From positions 51,982,209-52,046,208 of the forward strand of contig NC_079202.1 of the NCBI RefSeq assembly GCF_026745355.1: a DNA stretch of 64,000 nucleotides, in the 5' to 3' direction. Under the pieces are notes generated by a model. The model was given only the letters and a program-made list of their open reading frames with translations. It had not been told where the DNA came from and made no database searches. Below are positions 1-10,484 of the stretch, one piece after another; the first letter of the stretch is position 1; each line of letters opens with the position of its first letter. Both the position numbers and the translations under genes were made by a program. The DNA comes from Beta vulgaris subsp. vulgaris (Eukaryota > Streptophyta > Magnoliopsida > Caryophyllales > Amaranthaceae).

Positions 1-1476
1 GCAAATTCTAACCAAATCATGGACATTCAAGTAAGACAATGTCTTCAATAAATCTGTTTCTATGAGCCACTTTTCTGAGTAATTAACTTGACTTGGTATT
101 ATGTAATTTGTACAGGACTTGTTTATGAAGTCAACATTAGATTCTATATTTAAAGTTGCATTTGGAGTTGAGTTAGATAGTATGTGTGGCTCAAATGAAG
201 AAGGAAGAAGATTTAGTCAGGCTTTTGATGATGCTAGTGCTTTATCCCTGTACCGATATGTAGACATCTTCTGGCGCATAAAGAAATATCTCAACATCGG
301 TGCAGAGGCTAAACTGAAGAAAAACATCAAAATCGTCGATGATTTTGTTTACAGATTGATCACTAACAAAGTGGAGCTAATGAAAAGTTCGGGAAGCAAC
401 TATTCAGTGAGTGAATTGTAACATAAAAGAAAACTTCAAATTCATATTAGGCTATGTTTGTTCTTATTGCTTACTACATAGGTTGTCCGAGACACAGGAA
501 ATGCAGATGAAGAAAGATGATATCTTGTCGAGATTCTTGGAGCAGTGCAACACTGATTTTAAGTATTTGAGAGACATAATCTTGAACTTTGTGATTGCTG
601 GCAAAGACACCACGGCAGCTACACTTTCCTGGTTTATCTACATGCTTTGTAAACACCAGAAAGTACAGGAAAAGATTGCTGAAGAGGTAAGGAAAGTTAC
701 TAACATGGAAAAGGTAGGAAGTTTTTCAGAATTTGAAGCTAGTGTGAGTGAAGAATCACTTGAAAGGATGCAGTATCTACATGCTGCATTGACAGAGACT
801 CTCAGACTCTATCCAGCAGTTCCCGTGGTAATTCCTTCCATACTCGAAGAATTTGTATTTCATTTCCTGGTTTTTATGTTGTGTGTTATTTTTTATTTTA
901 TCTTCTATGTTTGCATCATAAGTTCGAGTTGAAATTTTCGGAAAGTACATGAAATAGCTTTGGTACTGCTACAGGATGCAAAGATATGTTTTTCGGATGA
1001 TACACTTCCTGATGGTTATAGTGTGAAGAAAGGGGACATGGTGTCTTACCAGCCCTATGCAATGGGAAGGATGAGATTTATATGGGGTGATGATGCAGAG
1101 GAATATCGTCCAGAAAGATGGCTTAATGAGGATGGCATATTCCAGCCAGAGAATCCGTTTAAGTTCACAGCCTTTCAGGTTCAATAATATATTTTCCTTA
1201 ATTTTTCGAGTTACTAACTAAGATGGTTTAATCGCCTCGCTTTGATTGTAGTTAGTCATTTAATTAAGTTTGTTGTTCATTTAAATTTAACAGGCAGGTC
1301 CACGAATTTGCCTTGGAAAGGAATTTGCTTACAGGCAGATGAAGATTTTTTCTGCTGTTCTGTTGAGCAGTTTCATCTTCAAACTCAGTGATGAGAAAAG
1401 CACTGTAAATTATAGGACAATGATAAACCTTCACATTGATGGCGGCTTACACATTCGTGCGCTTCTTCGAGAGTAA
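1..1476 (+). CDS. Cytochrome P450, CYP704 family (3' part; 5' end outside window)
   Basis: Heme-thiolate monooxygenase of the CYP86 clan; CYP704 relatives mostly hydroxylate fatty acids at the ER membrane. Exons read as 1-30, 116-406, 498-827, 975-1178 and 1294-1476. All junctions are GT-AG and in phase, giving the last 345 residues of a family usually about 520 long. Visible motifs: DLFMKSTLDSIFKVAFG at the second exon; the I-helix AGKDTT at about 610; the K-helix ETLRLYP (ExxR) at about 796-816; PERW at about 1110; and the heme loop FTAFQAGPRICLGKEFA, split by the last intron, with the cysteine ligand just after 1294. The stop is TAA at 1474-1476. For the second junction I chose the acceptor ending at 497, because the one ending at 481 breaks the frame. 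No disablement is seen in these exons. Family assignment is by recognition; the substrate cannot be inferred. Confidence 0.88.
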
Positions 1477-1592
1477 ATAGTTGTATTTATAGCTTTAACA
1501 TACTCAATCATAGAAGTATCTCTCTAAGGTTTATATCTTCCACCTTTTTTATTTATTTTAACATGAGCTAACGACTCAGTTTGCTATGCGTC

Positions 1593-1598
1593 AATAAA
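1593..1598 (+). terminator. Candidate polyadenylation signal of the CYP704 gene
   Basis: AATAAA lies about 117 bases after the stop codon, in AT-rich DNA, a normal distance for a plant 3' UTR. The motif is common by chance in such DNA. Confidence 0.35.
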
Positions 1599-2656
1599 AT
1601 GCTGAAGATAGGGAAGAAACCAACTATCAGTACAAGAAGGCGGATATTGGCTAGGAAAGAGCAGGTAATGCTATACCATATAATATATCAACTGAGTGTA
1701 ATTTGAGAGTGAAGATGTATATGTATCTCCAATTCAATTATAGGAATATCTCTGTTTAACATTAGTATCTTCCACCTTGTTTTTTCACTTCTTGAGCTAA
1801 GGAGTCTATTTGGTAGGTGGCTATAAGAAGTTGTACCAAATATTTACAGAGAAAAATATTTAATGTGAGAATGTCTCTTTTAAAGGTTTTATATCTTTAA
1901 CCTCAACTTCTTTTCAAATTTCACAATAATTGAATCTCTCAATGCACAAAGAAATTTGTGGTGTGTTTAGCCACAAAAAACATCTCTGAGTATGTCACTA
2001 GCAAGATACATCTCTCCTATGAAGTAACTGGTCACATGGATGTTTAATTCCCTCCATCCATGACACTTCTTCAATCAATCTGACATATTAATGACTATTG
2101 CAACTCAATATGAGCTAGAGCAAGGAGTTTGGCAAAACTTAAAGTAGATATTAGGAATGATGACAGATCAGATTAAAAAATTTAAACCCCATACCTGGTT
2201 CACCTCTATTTGGACTCAATTGTTTTAATCAGACTCATAATCATAGGTTTGATTCAAATCGGATCGAACTTGAATCAGATTCGAGCTATGTCATTAGGTC
2301 CCTTTCACACACTTTCCTTTAGAAGAAATGAAACTTCAAGTTCTTTTTTTGAAGGAAACTTCAAGTTCTCAGCAATAAGTTTGCATAATGGTGAAAATTA
2401 GGGGTCTGAACTTCTTAACCCCACTTAGCTAGGCATTACATCATGGAGTTTGGAACTGTCATTGGGCAAGGTTGGCCCAAATTATGACATGACCATAGAT
2501 GAAAAAAGCACGACAAGGTTTTATTCACAGCCTTCAGATTGGACATCACAGAAAATTAGTTATTACATGCTTTTTGTTCTGAATCAAAGAATAACTCTAT
2601 GATTGCCTCTTTCAAATTCTCAGATCTTAGGCTTTCCTGGTTTTAATTTTTGACAG
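1599..2656. other. Intergenic, no gene seen
   Basis: AT-rich sequence between the CYP704 gene and the exon relic that follows. Reading frames are short and show no family signature. The relic downstream suggests that part of this stretch is decayed intron or upstream sequence of a duplicated CYP704 copy, but I see no further exon in it. Confidence 0.4.
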
Positions 2657-2820
2657 GCGGGTATACTGATTTTTCTTAGTAAGGAACGAAGATACTTTCT
2701 GCTGTACTGTTGAGCAGTTTCATCTTTAAATTTGGTAATGAGGAAAGTACTGCAAGTTACATAACAATATTAACCCTTCAAATCAATGATGGCTTATTTT
2801 TTCGGGCTATCCTCGAAAAT
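2657..2820 (+). pseudogene. Relic of the last (heme) exon of a CYP704 copy
   Basis: This stretch is a diverged copy of the final CYP704 exon at 1294-1476. It begins after a CAG acceptor-like site (GACAG, 2652-2656) with a degenerate GCAGGT-like start. It has lost most of the bases for the heme loop, including the PRICLG cysteine region, and then aligns through the segment encoding KIFSAVLLSSFIFKL (CTGTACTGTTGAGCAGTTTC at about 2702) and on to the INLHIDGGLHIRALL part near 2770-2815. Small deletions and substitutions break the frame. It is a fragment of a duplication, not a working exon of the upstream gene, which already has a complete last exon and stop. Confidence 0.75.
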
Positions 2821-3241
2821 ACGGCCACCAGAAGAATTAGAAATCAAAGGTCCCCCCTCTCCTCCCTCTCCTATGCAGCTGCATGATGTGATACCATACT
2901 GTAGAAGTTCACCTAAATTGAAACTAACGATGGTCCTCGTACTTTCTTTTTCTTCTTTTTGGCAAGTAAAATGGTCCTTGTACTTTCAACGAAGGTATAT
3001 GTCTGTCCAACTAACTAATACAAGTATATTTACTCTTGGAGATCATCAATACTTTCAAGCTGCACTAATTTCTGGAGTTAGTGAAGTCAATCATCTCAAA
3101 GGACAGTGCTATATATTTTTTAAAAAAATTGCATTTCATTCAATGCTGGGACCAAAGATATTCGTTCAGAGCACACAAAAGCCTTCATACTACCAGCTAC
3201 AAAATTTCATAATGGAGTTGATAAAAAGTTACGTGCAGGTA

Positions 3242-6200
3242 TCATAACAAATCTGGGGAAGTGCTCACGGGAGGAAGGTGACTTCCTGGTCTGTTAGTCC
3301 ACCCTTTACGACTTCTATAGGCCTCAATAGCCTGTAAACGTAGCCTCTCACGTGAAGCATCTAGAGTTTTCTTGTGTGCCTGTACAGGTGTAGAGAAATT
3401 TTTTTGATCAAGAAATGTAATAATATGCAACACAAAAGATTGTAGATAATATGCTCCTTACAGGATTAAAAGACAACTTCGGTGGAGCTTCGACAACCTC
3501 CCCAAATTTGACAACATCTTGCTTTGGAAGATCTAGAATCTCCTCTGGCTTGCCTTTCTTTATTTTCTTTTTCTTTGCTTTTAAAAACCTGTATCACGAC
3601 ATGGGCTAAAATTAATACAAGTTCAGATGCACCAAAACAAGGAAGCATGGATCATGATAGAAACATCCAAGTCGCATCTGGGTCAGCACAATATTTGAAA
3701 CAATCTCATATGCAAGCAAAGATGCTTTCATTTCATTCCTGCTCAAGAGGGCTTTTTTTAAAAAGTAAGAAAAACATTTTCTGTTTTTTTTTTTGGGGGT
3801 GGGGGGGGTCAAATAATGTGAAGGCTTACTCTTTCTTCCTCTGCTTTCTTTTTGAAACAACACCCAACTTTTCCAGCTCTGCTTCAAACCGAAGGTCATT
3901 TGCCTGCTTTTTCTTTCGTTTCTTTTTCACTGTCTCTTCATTTGCTTCTTTGCTCACGATTTCTTGAGGAACCGTTGTTTTGTTGACCCTTTCCTCTCCA
4001 GCTTCACTGCTCTTATTGTTCAGCTCAGATTCCAAGTGAGGTTTCTGCAAATAAGTTCTATATTCATACTCCAAATACACATAGTTGTATAAGTGACACA
4101 GAACAAAATGTACTCCATAAGGTTTATGGGTTGGATTATTACAACAAGAAGTTCATAAAATAATTTTATGGTGTTTTAAATTTTTAATACAGTTTCATGA
4201 ACACATACAGAAAACAGCCCAGGACTGTGATGAACAATAAGGTTCCTCCCAACTAACGTAACTTAAGGGAGAGATCCAAATCAACAAAAAAAGTAGATAC
4301 AAAGAAAGAGATTCATTATTCAATAAGCCAAAGAAATATCAGAGCCTCAAATTATCATAAGCTTTTGAAATTTAATTTGAGATGTCGTAAGCTTTGCTAG
4401 TTAAGACTTAAGATAGCTTATAGAGTATCAAAATAAAATTCCTTTTTTCGCGTCTAAATCGAGATCTTCCTTAAACATGTACTATATCGCAAGTGCAAGG
4501 GAAGAGATCAAACTAAAGGAGACCCGTAATTAACTGTCATCAGTGTTGTAGCCTCAATGCTATCCCAGTAATACCACAGAGGACTACTAGAGTTTAGTTC
4601 CAATTGACCTGATTATTGGCTGGCTTTATTTGGCCATTTAGGTCAACAGCAGGTTGGGTCATTTTGGGTCACTTTGTTGCAAGCCAATAGTGGATCATGA
4701 CATGCAGGTTGTGCACCATAATGGGTTGATAAAGAGTGAGCTAATAAAAGAGTAAGGATATAGGGGATAGGAAAGAGAACGATATGAGCACACAATAACA
4801 TAAAAGTTTGACCATACATAATTCTTTTTTTAACTATATCTATCTCTCTTTTGCAAAATATTTGGCCTACAATCGTGGCCCTTTACTAACCTTGTTCAGT
4901 GAAAGCCCTGAACATTAATGATCCTAAAAGCCCTTCCAAAATGACCAAACTCTTACACCTAATGGACTAACCTATCCATTAACCAGGTCTACTTCTAAAC
5001 CCCAAAAAGTGAACAAGTATGGTGCAAAGTAGCCTCTAAAAGTCACCAATGCAATGGATGCCCCAATCAAAGATTGGATCCGAAACTTTCTAAATTTATT
5101 TAGGAAAAAAAAAGAAGAATTTGTCGAGCTACGCAGGAACTTCATTGCAACGCTGTGGAGTATCTGGCTACATAGGAATGAATTAGTGTTCAAAGGAGGA
5201 AATCCAAACCCCATGAGCATCTTGGAAATATACAGGGAAAGCAAGAAGGATCATGTTAAAGCAACAAAAAATTGGGAAAGAGACAAAAGGCAAGTATGCA
5301 CACCAAATAATCAAGCACAAGAGTGGAGCACATGTTAGCCAAATCAACATATTACACGGGTAATATGCACAGATGGTTCTCGGAAAGAAAAACCGAAGAA
5401 GAATGAGTGCCAAGCTGCAATCGCTTGGACATTGCAAACCGGCAGCACAATAACAACCCATAGCCAGAGAAATTTTGCCACCTCTCCACTACAAGCAGAA
5501 GCTAAAGCATTACTACAAGCAACGAAGGACTTCCAGTGGAGATGCGCAAATATCCAAATAAAAAAAAAATTGCCAGGAAATAATCAACTCACTCAACAAT
5601 CCATCTTCATGCAACAAAGACATTGAGTCCATCATCAAAGAAATAAAAGATATTGCTATAACGTTCCAGCTGTTCAAATGTTCCAAAACTACAAGGGAAG
5701 AAGTTAGAGCAGCTCACGCCCTAGCAAATAGAAGTAGAAGAAATTAATTATTTTGTTCTATCCGCTGTCAAAAAAAAAAGTGTCCAATATGGCAGTCATG
5801 CTTCTTTCTATTTCTCCAAGAATGCCTATATCCTTGCAACCGACAACTTGACAAGTCTCTACCTAAGCAGACATCAAACTTTATTACACAAAGTTTGCTA
5901 ATCAAGAGTTCACGACTTAATGTAGATTCACCATCTTGCAAATCCAAAATGGCATACAAGTAGAAATCCAACCTACAGAGAAAAGCAGAGCAGGAAGGGC
6001 AAAAAAATCCCAGTAAAGTATTGCAGATTCCTCTTTATAGTCCAACAAAAAGATATCGGCTTTCAATCTACAATGTTCTATACTACTTGTAAACTTTAGC
6101 ACCAAAACGACACTTTTAACTAGCACTCACATTCTCATTTCAATCATAACGACTTCTCTCGAAAAACCCAATCCAATAACATCCTATCCCCCCCCTCCCC

Positions 6201-6985
6201 ATTATGAAGTTCAGCAATTCCTCACCACTCCAAAATCAAACCACATTACGCAAAAATCAATATATGAGCAAATCAATCGCACAAGGAACCATCTTAAAAA
6301 TGTAAAACCCATATTTGAGAAAAATCAGGGTTTTACTGTTTTAGTAGTTGCTAACATATGCAATCCATACTTCCACAGAATCATTAGTGTTCTTTATTAT
6401 GAAAAATGTTTTACTTTCATCCAACTAAATTTTGGACAAAGGAAGAGAGGTGATTAAAGCTACTTTCAAACCACTTCGTTTGGATATTAGGGCATCATCA
6501 TCTAATTCAACCTAACAGATAATCCAAAACTGAAAATGGGTAAGTTCAAAAAATGGCAATACTTTTCAACAAAAAATAAACAATAGAATTAGAATAAGAT
6601 TAATCACAGAAATAACACTCAATTTATAATTCAATTTACAAAAAAATCAAAAATCAAAATTACTTACATTTTTAGCAGTATCCTCTTTATTGCCCTTCTT
6701 TTGAGTAGTACTAATGTTTTTTGAATCCATTGAAGAGTCTGAAACCATAACAACACATTAATTAAGGAAGAAAAAAGAAAGGAAGATTCAAACCATTAAA
6801 AAGAGGCAAGAAAAACCTTGAAAGGTACAAGTTAAAGAGGTTGAGGAAGCAAAAGCCATGATTTGGCGAAGTTTAGAGGGCAAAGCATCAATGGAAGAAG
6901 CATTGGGAGGGGGAGGGAGACGATTGTAGCCGCCATGAGAAGCTAAATAGTTTTTCTCTCTCCTCTTCTTTCCTTTCCCTACCAT
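3242..6985 (-). CDS. Lysine-rich nuclear-type protein resembling CCDC137 (239 aa, 5 exons)
   Basis: Exons on the minus strand: 6985-6817, 6738-6668, 4044-3830, 3588-3462 and 3379-3242. They join in phase to 720 bases (239 residues) with GT-AG borders. The N terminus (MVGKGKKRREKNYLASHGG) and centre are very basic. Residues about 110-190 are charged, helical coiled-coil type with KKKRKKKQ and KAKKKKIKKGKPEE runs, as in nucleolar or RNA-associated proteins. Two segments look conserved: VKFGEVVEAPPKLSFNP and, near the C terminus, a TLDASRERLRLQAIEAYRSRK stretch. Both recall animal CCDC137, but that name is from memory of the family and is less certain than the gene model. The first ATG gives a good start with no in-frame ATG upstream. 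The intron between 6668 and 4044 is 2.6 kb and holds a LINE fragment in antisense. Confidence 0.72.
5050..5778 (+). mobile_element. 5'-truncated LINE, RNase H end with poly(A) tail
   Basis: The plus strand encodes the region between reverse transcriptase and RNase H of plant L1-type LINEs (ATLWSIWLHRNELVFKG near 5145-5205). An RNase H-like stretch follows (ICTDGS near 5370, then an AIAWTL..SPLQAEAKALLQA segment to 5520, and AAHALANRS near 5715-5735). Stops and frame changes separate these pieces. A run of ten A residues at about 5769-5778 looks like the retrotransposon tail. It lies inside the largest intron of the minus-strand CCDC137-like gene, in opposite orientation. A target-site duplication was not found. 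Confidence 0.75.
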
Positions 6986-7591
6986 CTTCGTTTTTCTGTC
7001 TCTCTCTTTCCTTCCCTGTGTACGAGTTTCAGAAAAATGTTACTGTAGAAAATTGGGTATTTGCTATAAGTTGCAAGTGGTGGGGTGGGGTTTGCAAAGA
7101 GTAGGGTCGGATCGTAATAAGTATGTAACAAACCGGAATTTTGATCGTATCGGATCGGACTGAGAATTCCGTTCCGTCCCTGGTCCGTCGAAAATCAGGA
7201 TTTTGGATTTTCAATCTGGTCCAAACTCGAAAAATTTCGATTTGGAAAACTTTTGTTTCTTTTAGTAAAAGAAAGTTTAAAGGTTAAAAAAAATAATTGA
7301 AAGTTAGGTTAAATTTTGTTCACCTTATTTTTACTTATTTCATATCAGAAAAAAAATCATTTTAGATTAGAAAAAATTAGTTTAAATCAAATCAGATAAA
7401 TTCATATTAGATCATATAAGTTCATATTATTCTTTTATATAAAAACCTATTATTATTATAATTATGATGATGATTATTATGATTATCAGTATAAAACTAT
7501 TAATAATGTTATCATTATAATTATGCAAGAACATAGAAGACAAGGAGTGCCAAAACAGTCCTTTAAAGCAGGATCCATTTATCTACATATT

Positions 7592-8000
7592 AGGAATTTT
7601 CGAGAGCATTGGGACTTGGGAACGCCACACTAGAAAATATAAAATTCCGGTGAAGCTATTTCTTAACTTTTTATACTTCCTCCGTTTTTTTTTTACATGT
7701 TACACTTTTTATTTTAGGAAGTTTCAAATTAGATATTACACTTTTATTTTGAGTAATAACTTCTCTCTATCTCTCCTGTCACATGTTCACATGAGACCAT
7801 TTTATTTTCTTTCTCTCTATCTCTCTCCTCTCCAAAAATTGCATAAGAGTCCGTGATTTGAAAAGTGTAACATGTAAAAAAAGACGGAGGAAGAATATAG
7901 AAAAAAAGTCGATTAAAAAAGGATTTTTCGAGAGCATTGGGACTTGGGAACGCCACACAAGAAAATATAAAATTTTGATGATGCTATTTCTTAACTTTAT
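7592..8000. repeat. Duplicated ~75-bp segment flanking a MITE
   Basis: The segment TTTTCGAGAGCATTGGGACT and the next ~55 bases occur at about 7597-7672 and again at about 7925-8000, in the same orientation and only a few bases apart in sequence. The space between copies holds a small inverted-repeat element. The copies do not encode anything I recognise. Confidence 0.65.
7676..7893. mobile_element. Stowaway-like MITE
   Basis: Terminal inverted repeats: CTTCCTCCGT at the left, then TACATGTTACACTTTT, mirrored at the right by AAAAGTGTAACATGTA and ACGGAGGAAG. TA precedes the left end. About 218 bp, no coding capacity. It belongs to the CTCCCTCCGT group seen repeatedly in this window. Confidence 0.7.
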
Positions 8001-8567
8001 ATATATTGGCCCGAATCGAAATGATCTAACTCGAATGATCGAAATTAGATTTAAATTGTACCTGGAACTGGATAAAAAAATTGACCCAAGTAGAAAATCA
8101 ATCATTATGAAGTAGGATATTTAGGTTTGTATATAGTCGAATCTAACATGGACTGAATGACTCGGAAAATGATATAGTAGGAAGGGTTAAAGTTTAAACC
8201 CATAAAATTGTAATTATTTAAGAGCTTAGCAAGAAAAAAGTAAAACATGTGAAAATTGTGAATTGAGTCGCAGCGGTAAACTCATAATTGGTATAAAATA
8301 TTTTCTTTGAGAAGGTTATCAAATTATAATTTTTTGATAGTTTAGCAAAAACAAAGAAAAATACGTGGAAATTGTGAATTGAGTTCCATTACTAAACTCA
8401 TAATTGGTATGAGAGTTTTCTTTAAGTTGGTTAGAACTTAGAAGGAAGAAGAACCTTATTTTGGGAGCCGAATACAACTTAAGAGAAAGAAAAACAAAAA
8501 GATGCATATAGAAGAAAAAAGAATAAAAGATCGCTGACTTAGTATTACTTTATTAGCTCTACAAATA

Positions 8568-9166
8568 CTAGATTTTTTTGCACGCGATGCGTGCTTGAAT
8601 TTTTTTCAAAACGAAAACTCGATTTTCTTCGGCATAAGAGTCAAAATTTGAACATTAGACATACGAAGTATAATTGTTTTTAGTTGCAAAATTTGATTGG
8701 TTTAGTTTCTGTCACTTAAGTATCTCACCATTTTTTTTTTTTTTTGTGTTTTTACTTTTCAAAGTTAAATTCTATGAACAAAATAGAAATTTTATTGAAT
8801 TTATTTATGATTTCTAATATTATAATTTTTTAATTGATTTTTGAATTAAGTACAGTACTTCATAAATTGTAAAGAAAGTGGACACTTTGATTTCAAGTCA
8901 ATTTTTTCATAGGTTGTAGTTTGTAAGTGAATTTTTAAGTTTTTGTAAAGCTTCCTCGTTTAGTAATTTGCATAATGCAAATTATGCAATTTTATGATTT
9001 TAGTTGACTTGTGAGTGATTGTTATAATTATATTTTTGGTATTTTTGTTTGAAGCCTCCTTCGATTTGTAAGTGAATTTGTAATTTAGAATGAAAAGGGG
9101 GTAACAGAGTCTCTTCATTCGAGGACATCATAGCTCCCCCTTCCCTTAGGCCTTATCTAATAGAGA
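8568..9166 (-). mobile_element. Short non-autonomous Helitron
   Basis: On the minus strand the element starts A|TCTCTATTAG at 9166 and ends with a hairpin GCACGCATCGCGTGC followed by AAAAAAT and CTAG|T at 8571-8568. TC start, CTAG end after a 3' hairpin, insertion between A and T, and no terminal inverted repeats or target duplication are the Helitron hallmarks. It is 599 bp with no coding sequence. A related 5' end (AGGGAAGGGGGAGC block next to TCTCTATTATATAAGG) recurs at 9757, and part of it near 21640. Confidence 0.6.
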
Positions 9167-10177
9167 TATGTTGTACTTTAATTCTTGAATGATATTTTAC
9201 ATAAACCTTTTTACCTTGATAATTAATCGCTATTATATATAATAGAAAAAGATAGGTCCAAATATATGTAAAAGTTTCATTAGATATAGGAAACACTATT
9301 AAAAAGTAAATAATTTTTTTACTTGTCTAACTTCTAAATCTTGATTTCACTACAAATACACCTCTATTTTTTTTTTTATCATGACCCACCATTAATTGTG
9401 AATGGTTCTTGAGAATAGTGATTTGTAAGTAAATTGCTGTAAATGATTTTGTATGTATTAACGTTCTAGGTTATTAGATTTAGTTTGTATGTTAATTTTA
9501 AGTTTTAATAAAGTTTCCTGATTATTTGAGTGATTTGCGTGATTTTTATAACGTGATTTTCTCAATTGTATGAGTGATTTGTAAAGTTTCTTCTTTCAAG
9601 TGATTTGTGAGTGAGTGTTTTAAATTAATTTTCGTAGTTTTCTTTGAGTGTCGATTTTGATTTTGACATTCCTTTTGTAATTTAGAAAGGGAAGGGTGTC
9701 AAAATAGGCATTTCAAAAGAGGACACCATTGCTCCCCCTTCCCTTATATAATAGAGATCTATTGCCTAAGAGAGAAAATTTAATATCAACTATATCTAAA
9801 TTAAGAATGAAGAACGTAGTGACTGCATACACCTCAAAATTCTAATAATTAACTCTTCTTATTTATGCTCTACTTGACTTGCACAATTGAGCTAAGAGTT
9901 AGTTATATATAGGAAGTTGAATTACTGTATTTGTTAAATGTTAGCTAACAGTATTAAAAGTGGAGAAAGAGTACATTAATAACAAAAATGTCAATTGTTA
10001 ACAAAACTTATTTTATTTAAAATTAAATAAAAAACAATTATTTTAATATATTAAATACACAGTTAACTAGTGACTAGTATAAATAAAATTAAGATATATG
10101 AGGACAACCAATAAAACAATTACAGTAATATTAACACATTAACAATAATCCGTGCATCGAACGAACATCAAAACTAG
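9167..10177. mobile_element. Further Helitron ends, fragmentary
   Basis: A second copy of the minus-strand 5' terminus (A|TCTCTATTATATAAGG at 9757) lies downstream of the short Helitron. Repeats of the phrase GTGATTTGTAAGTGAATTT at 9420-9650 resemble the interior of the first copy near 8920-9080. A plus-strand 3' end is at 10149-10177 (CCGTGCATCGAACG, then CTAG|T). These look like nested or recombined Helitrons; I could not pair the ends with certainty. No gene is seen here. Confidence 0.4.
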
Positions 10178-10484
10178 TAAGAACTAAGTTATGTCGTTCC
10201 ATAAATGTATGGGAGAATGAAATAGGTTTTTTTTTTTAAAAAAATCTATAATAGCATTGAATTATATAAAATTTAATACCAAATATTTAAAAAACACAAT
10301 ACTATGACTCAAGATTTTACTTACCAACACAAAAACTTAACTAACTAATATTATACCTATCTTTTCTCCAATATAGATTACTCAATAAAAAAAAATTATA
10401 ACTAAACTAGATTAAAGATTTACTATTGTATCCTAGGTGAGTAACAACTACTTTAGAACTAAATTAAGAGCAACACGAATATCT

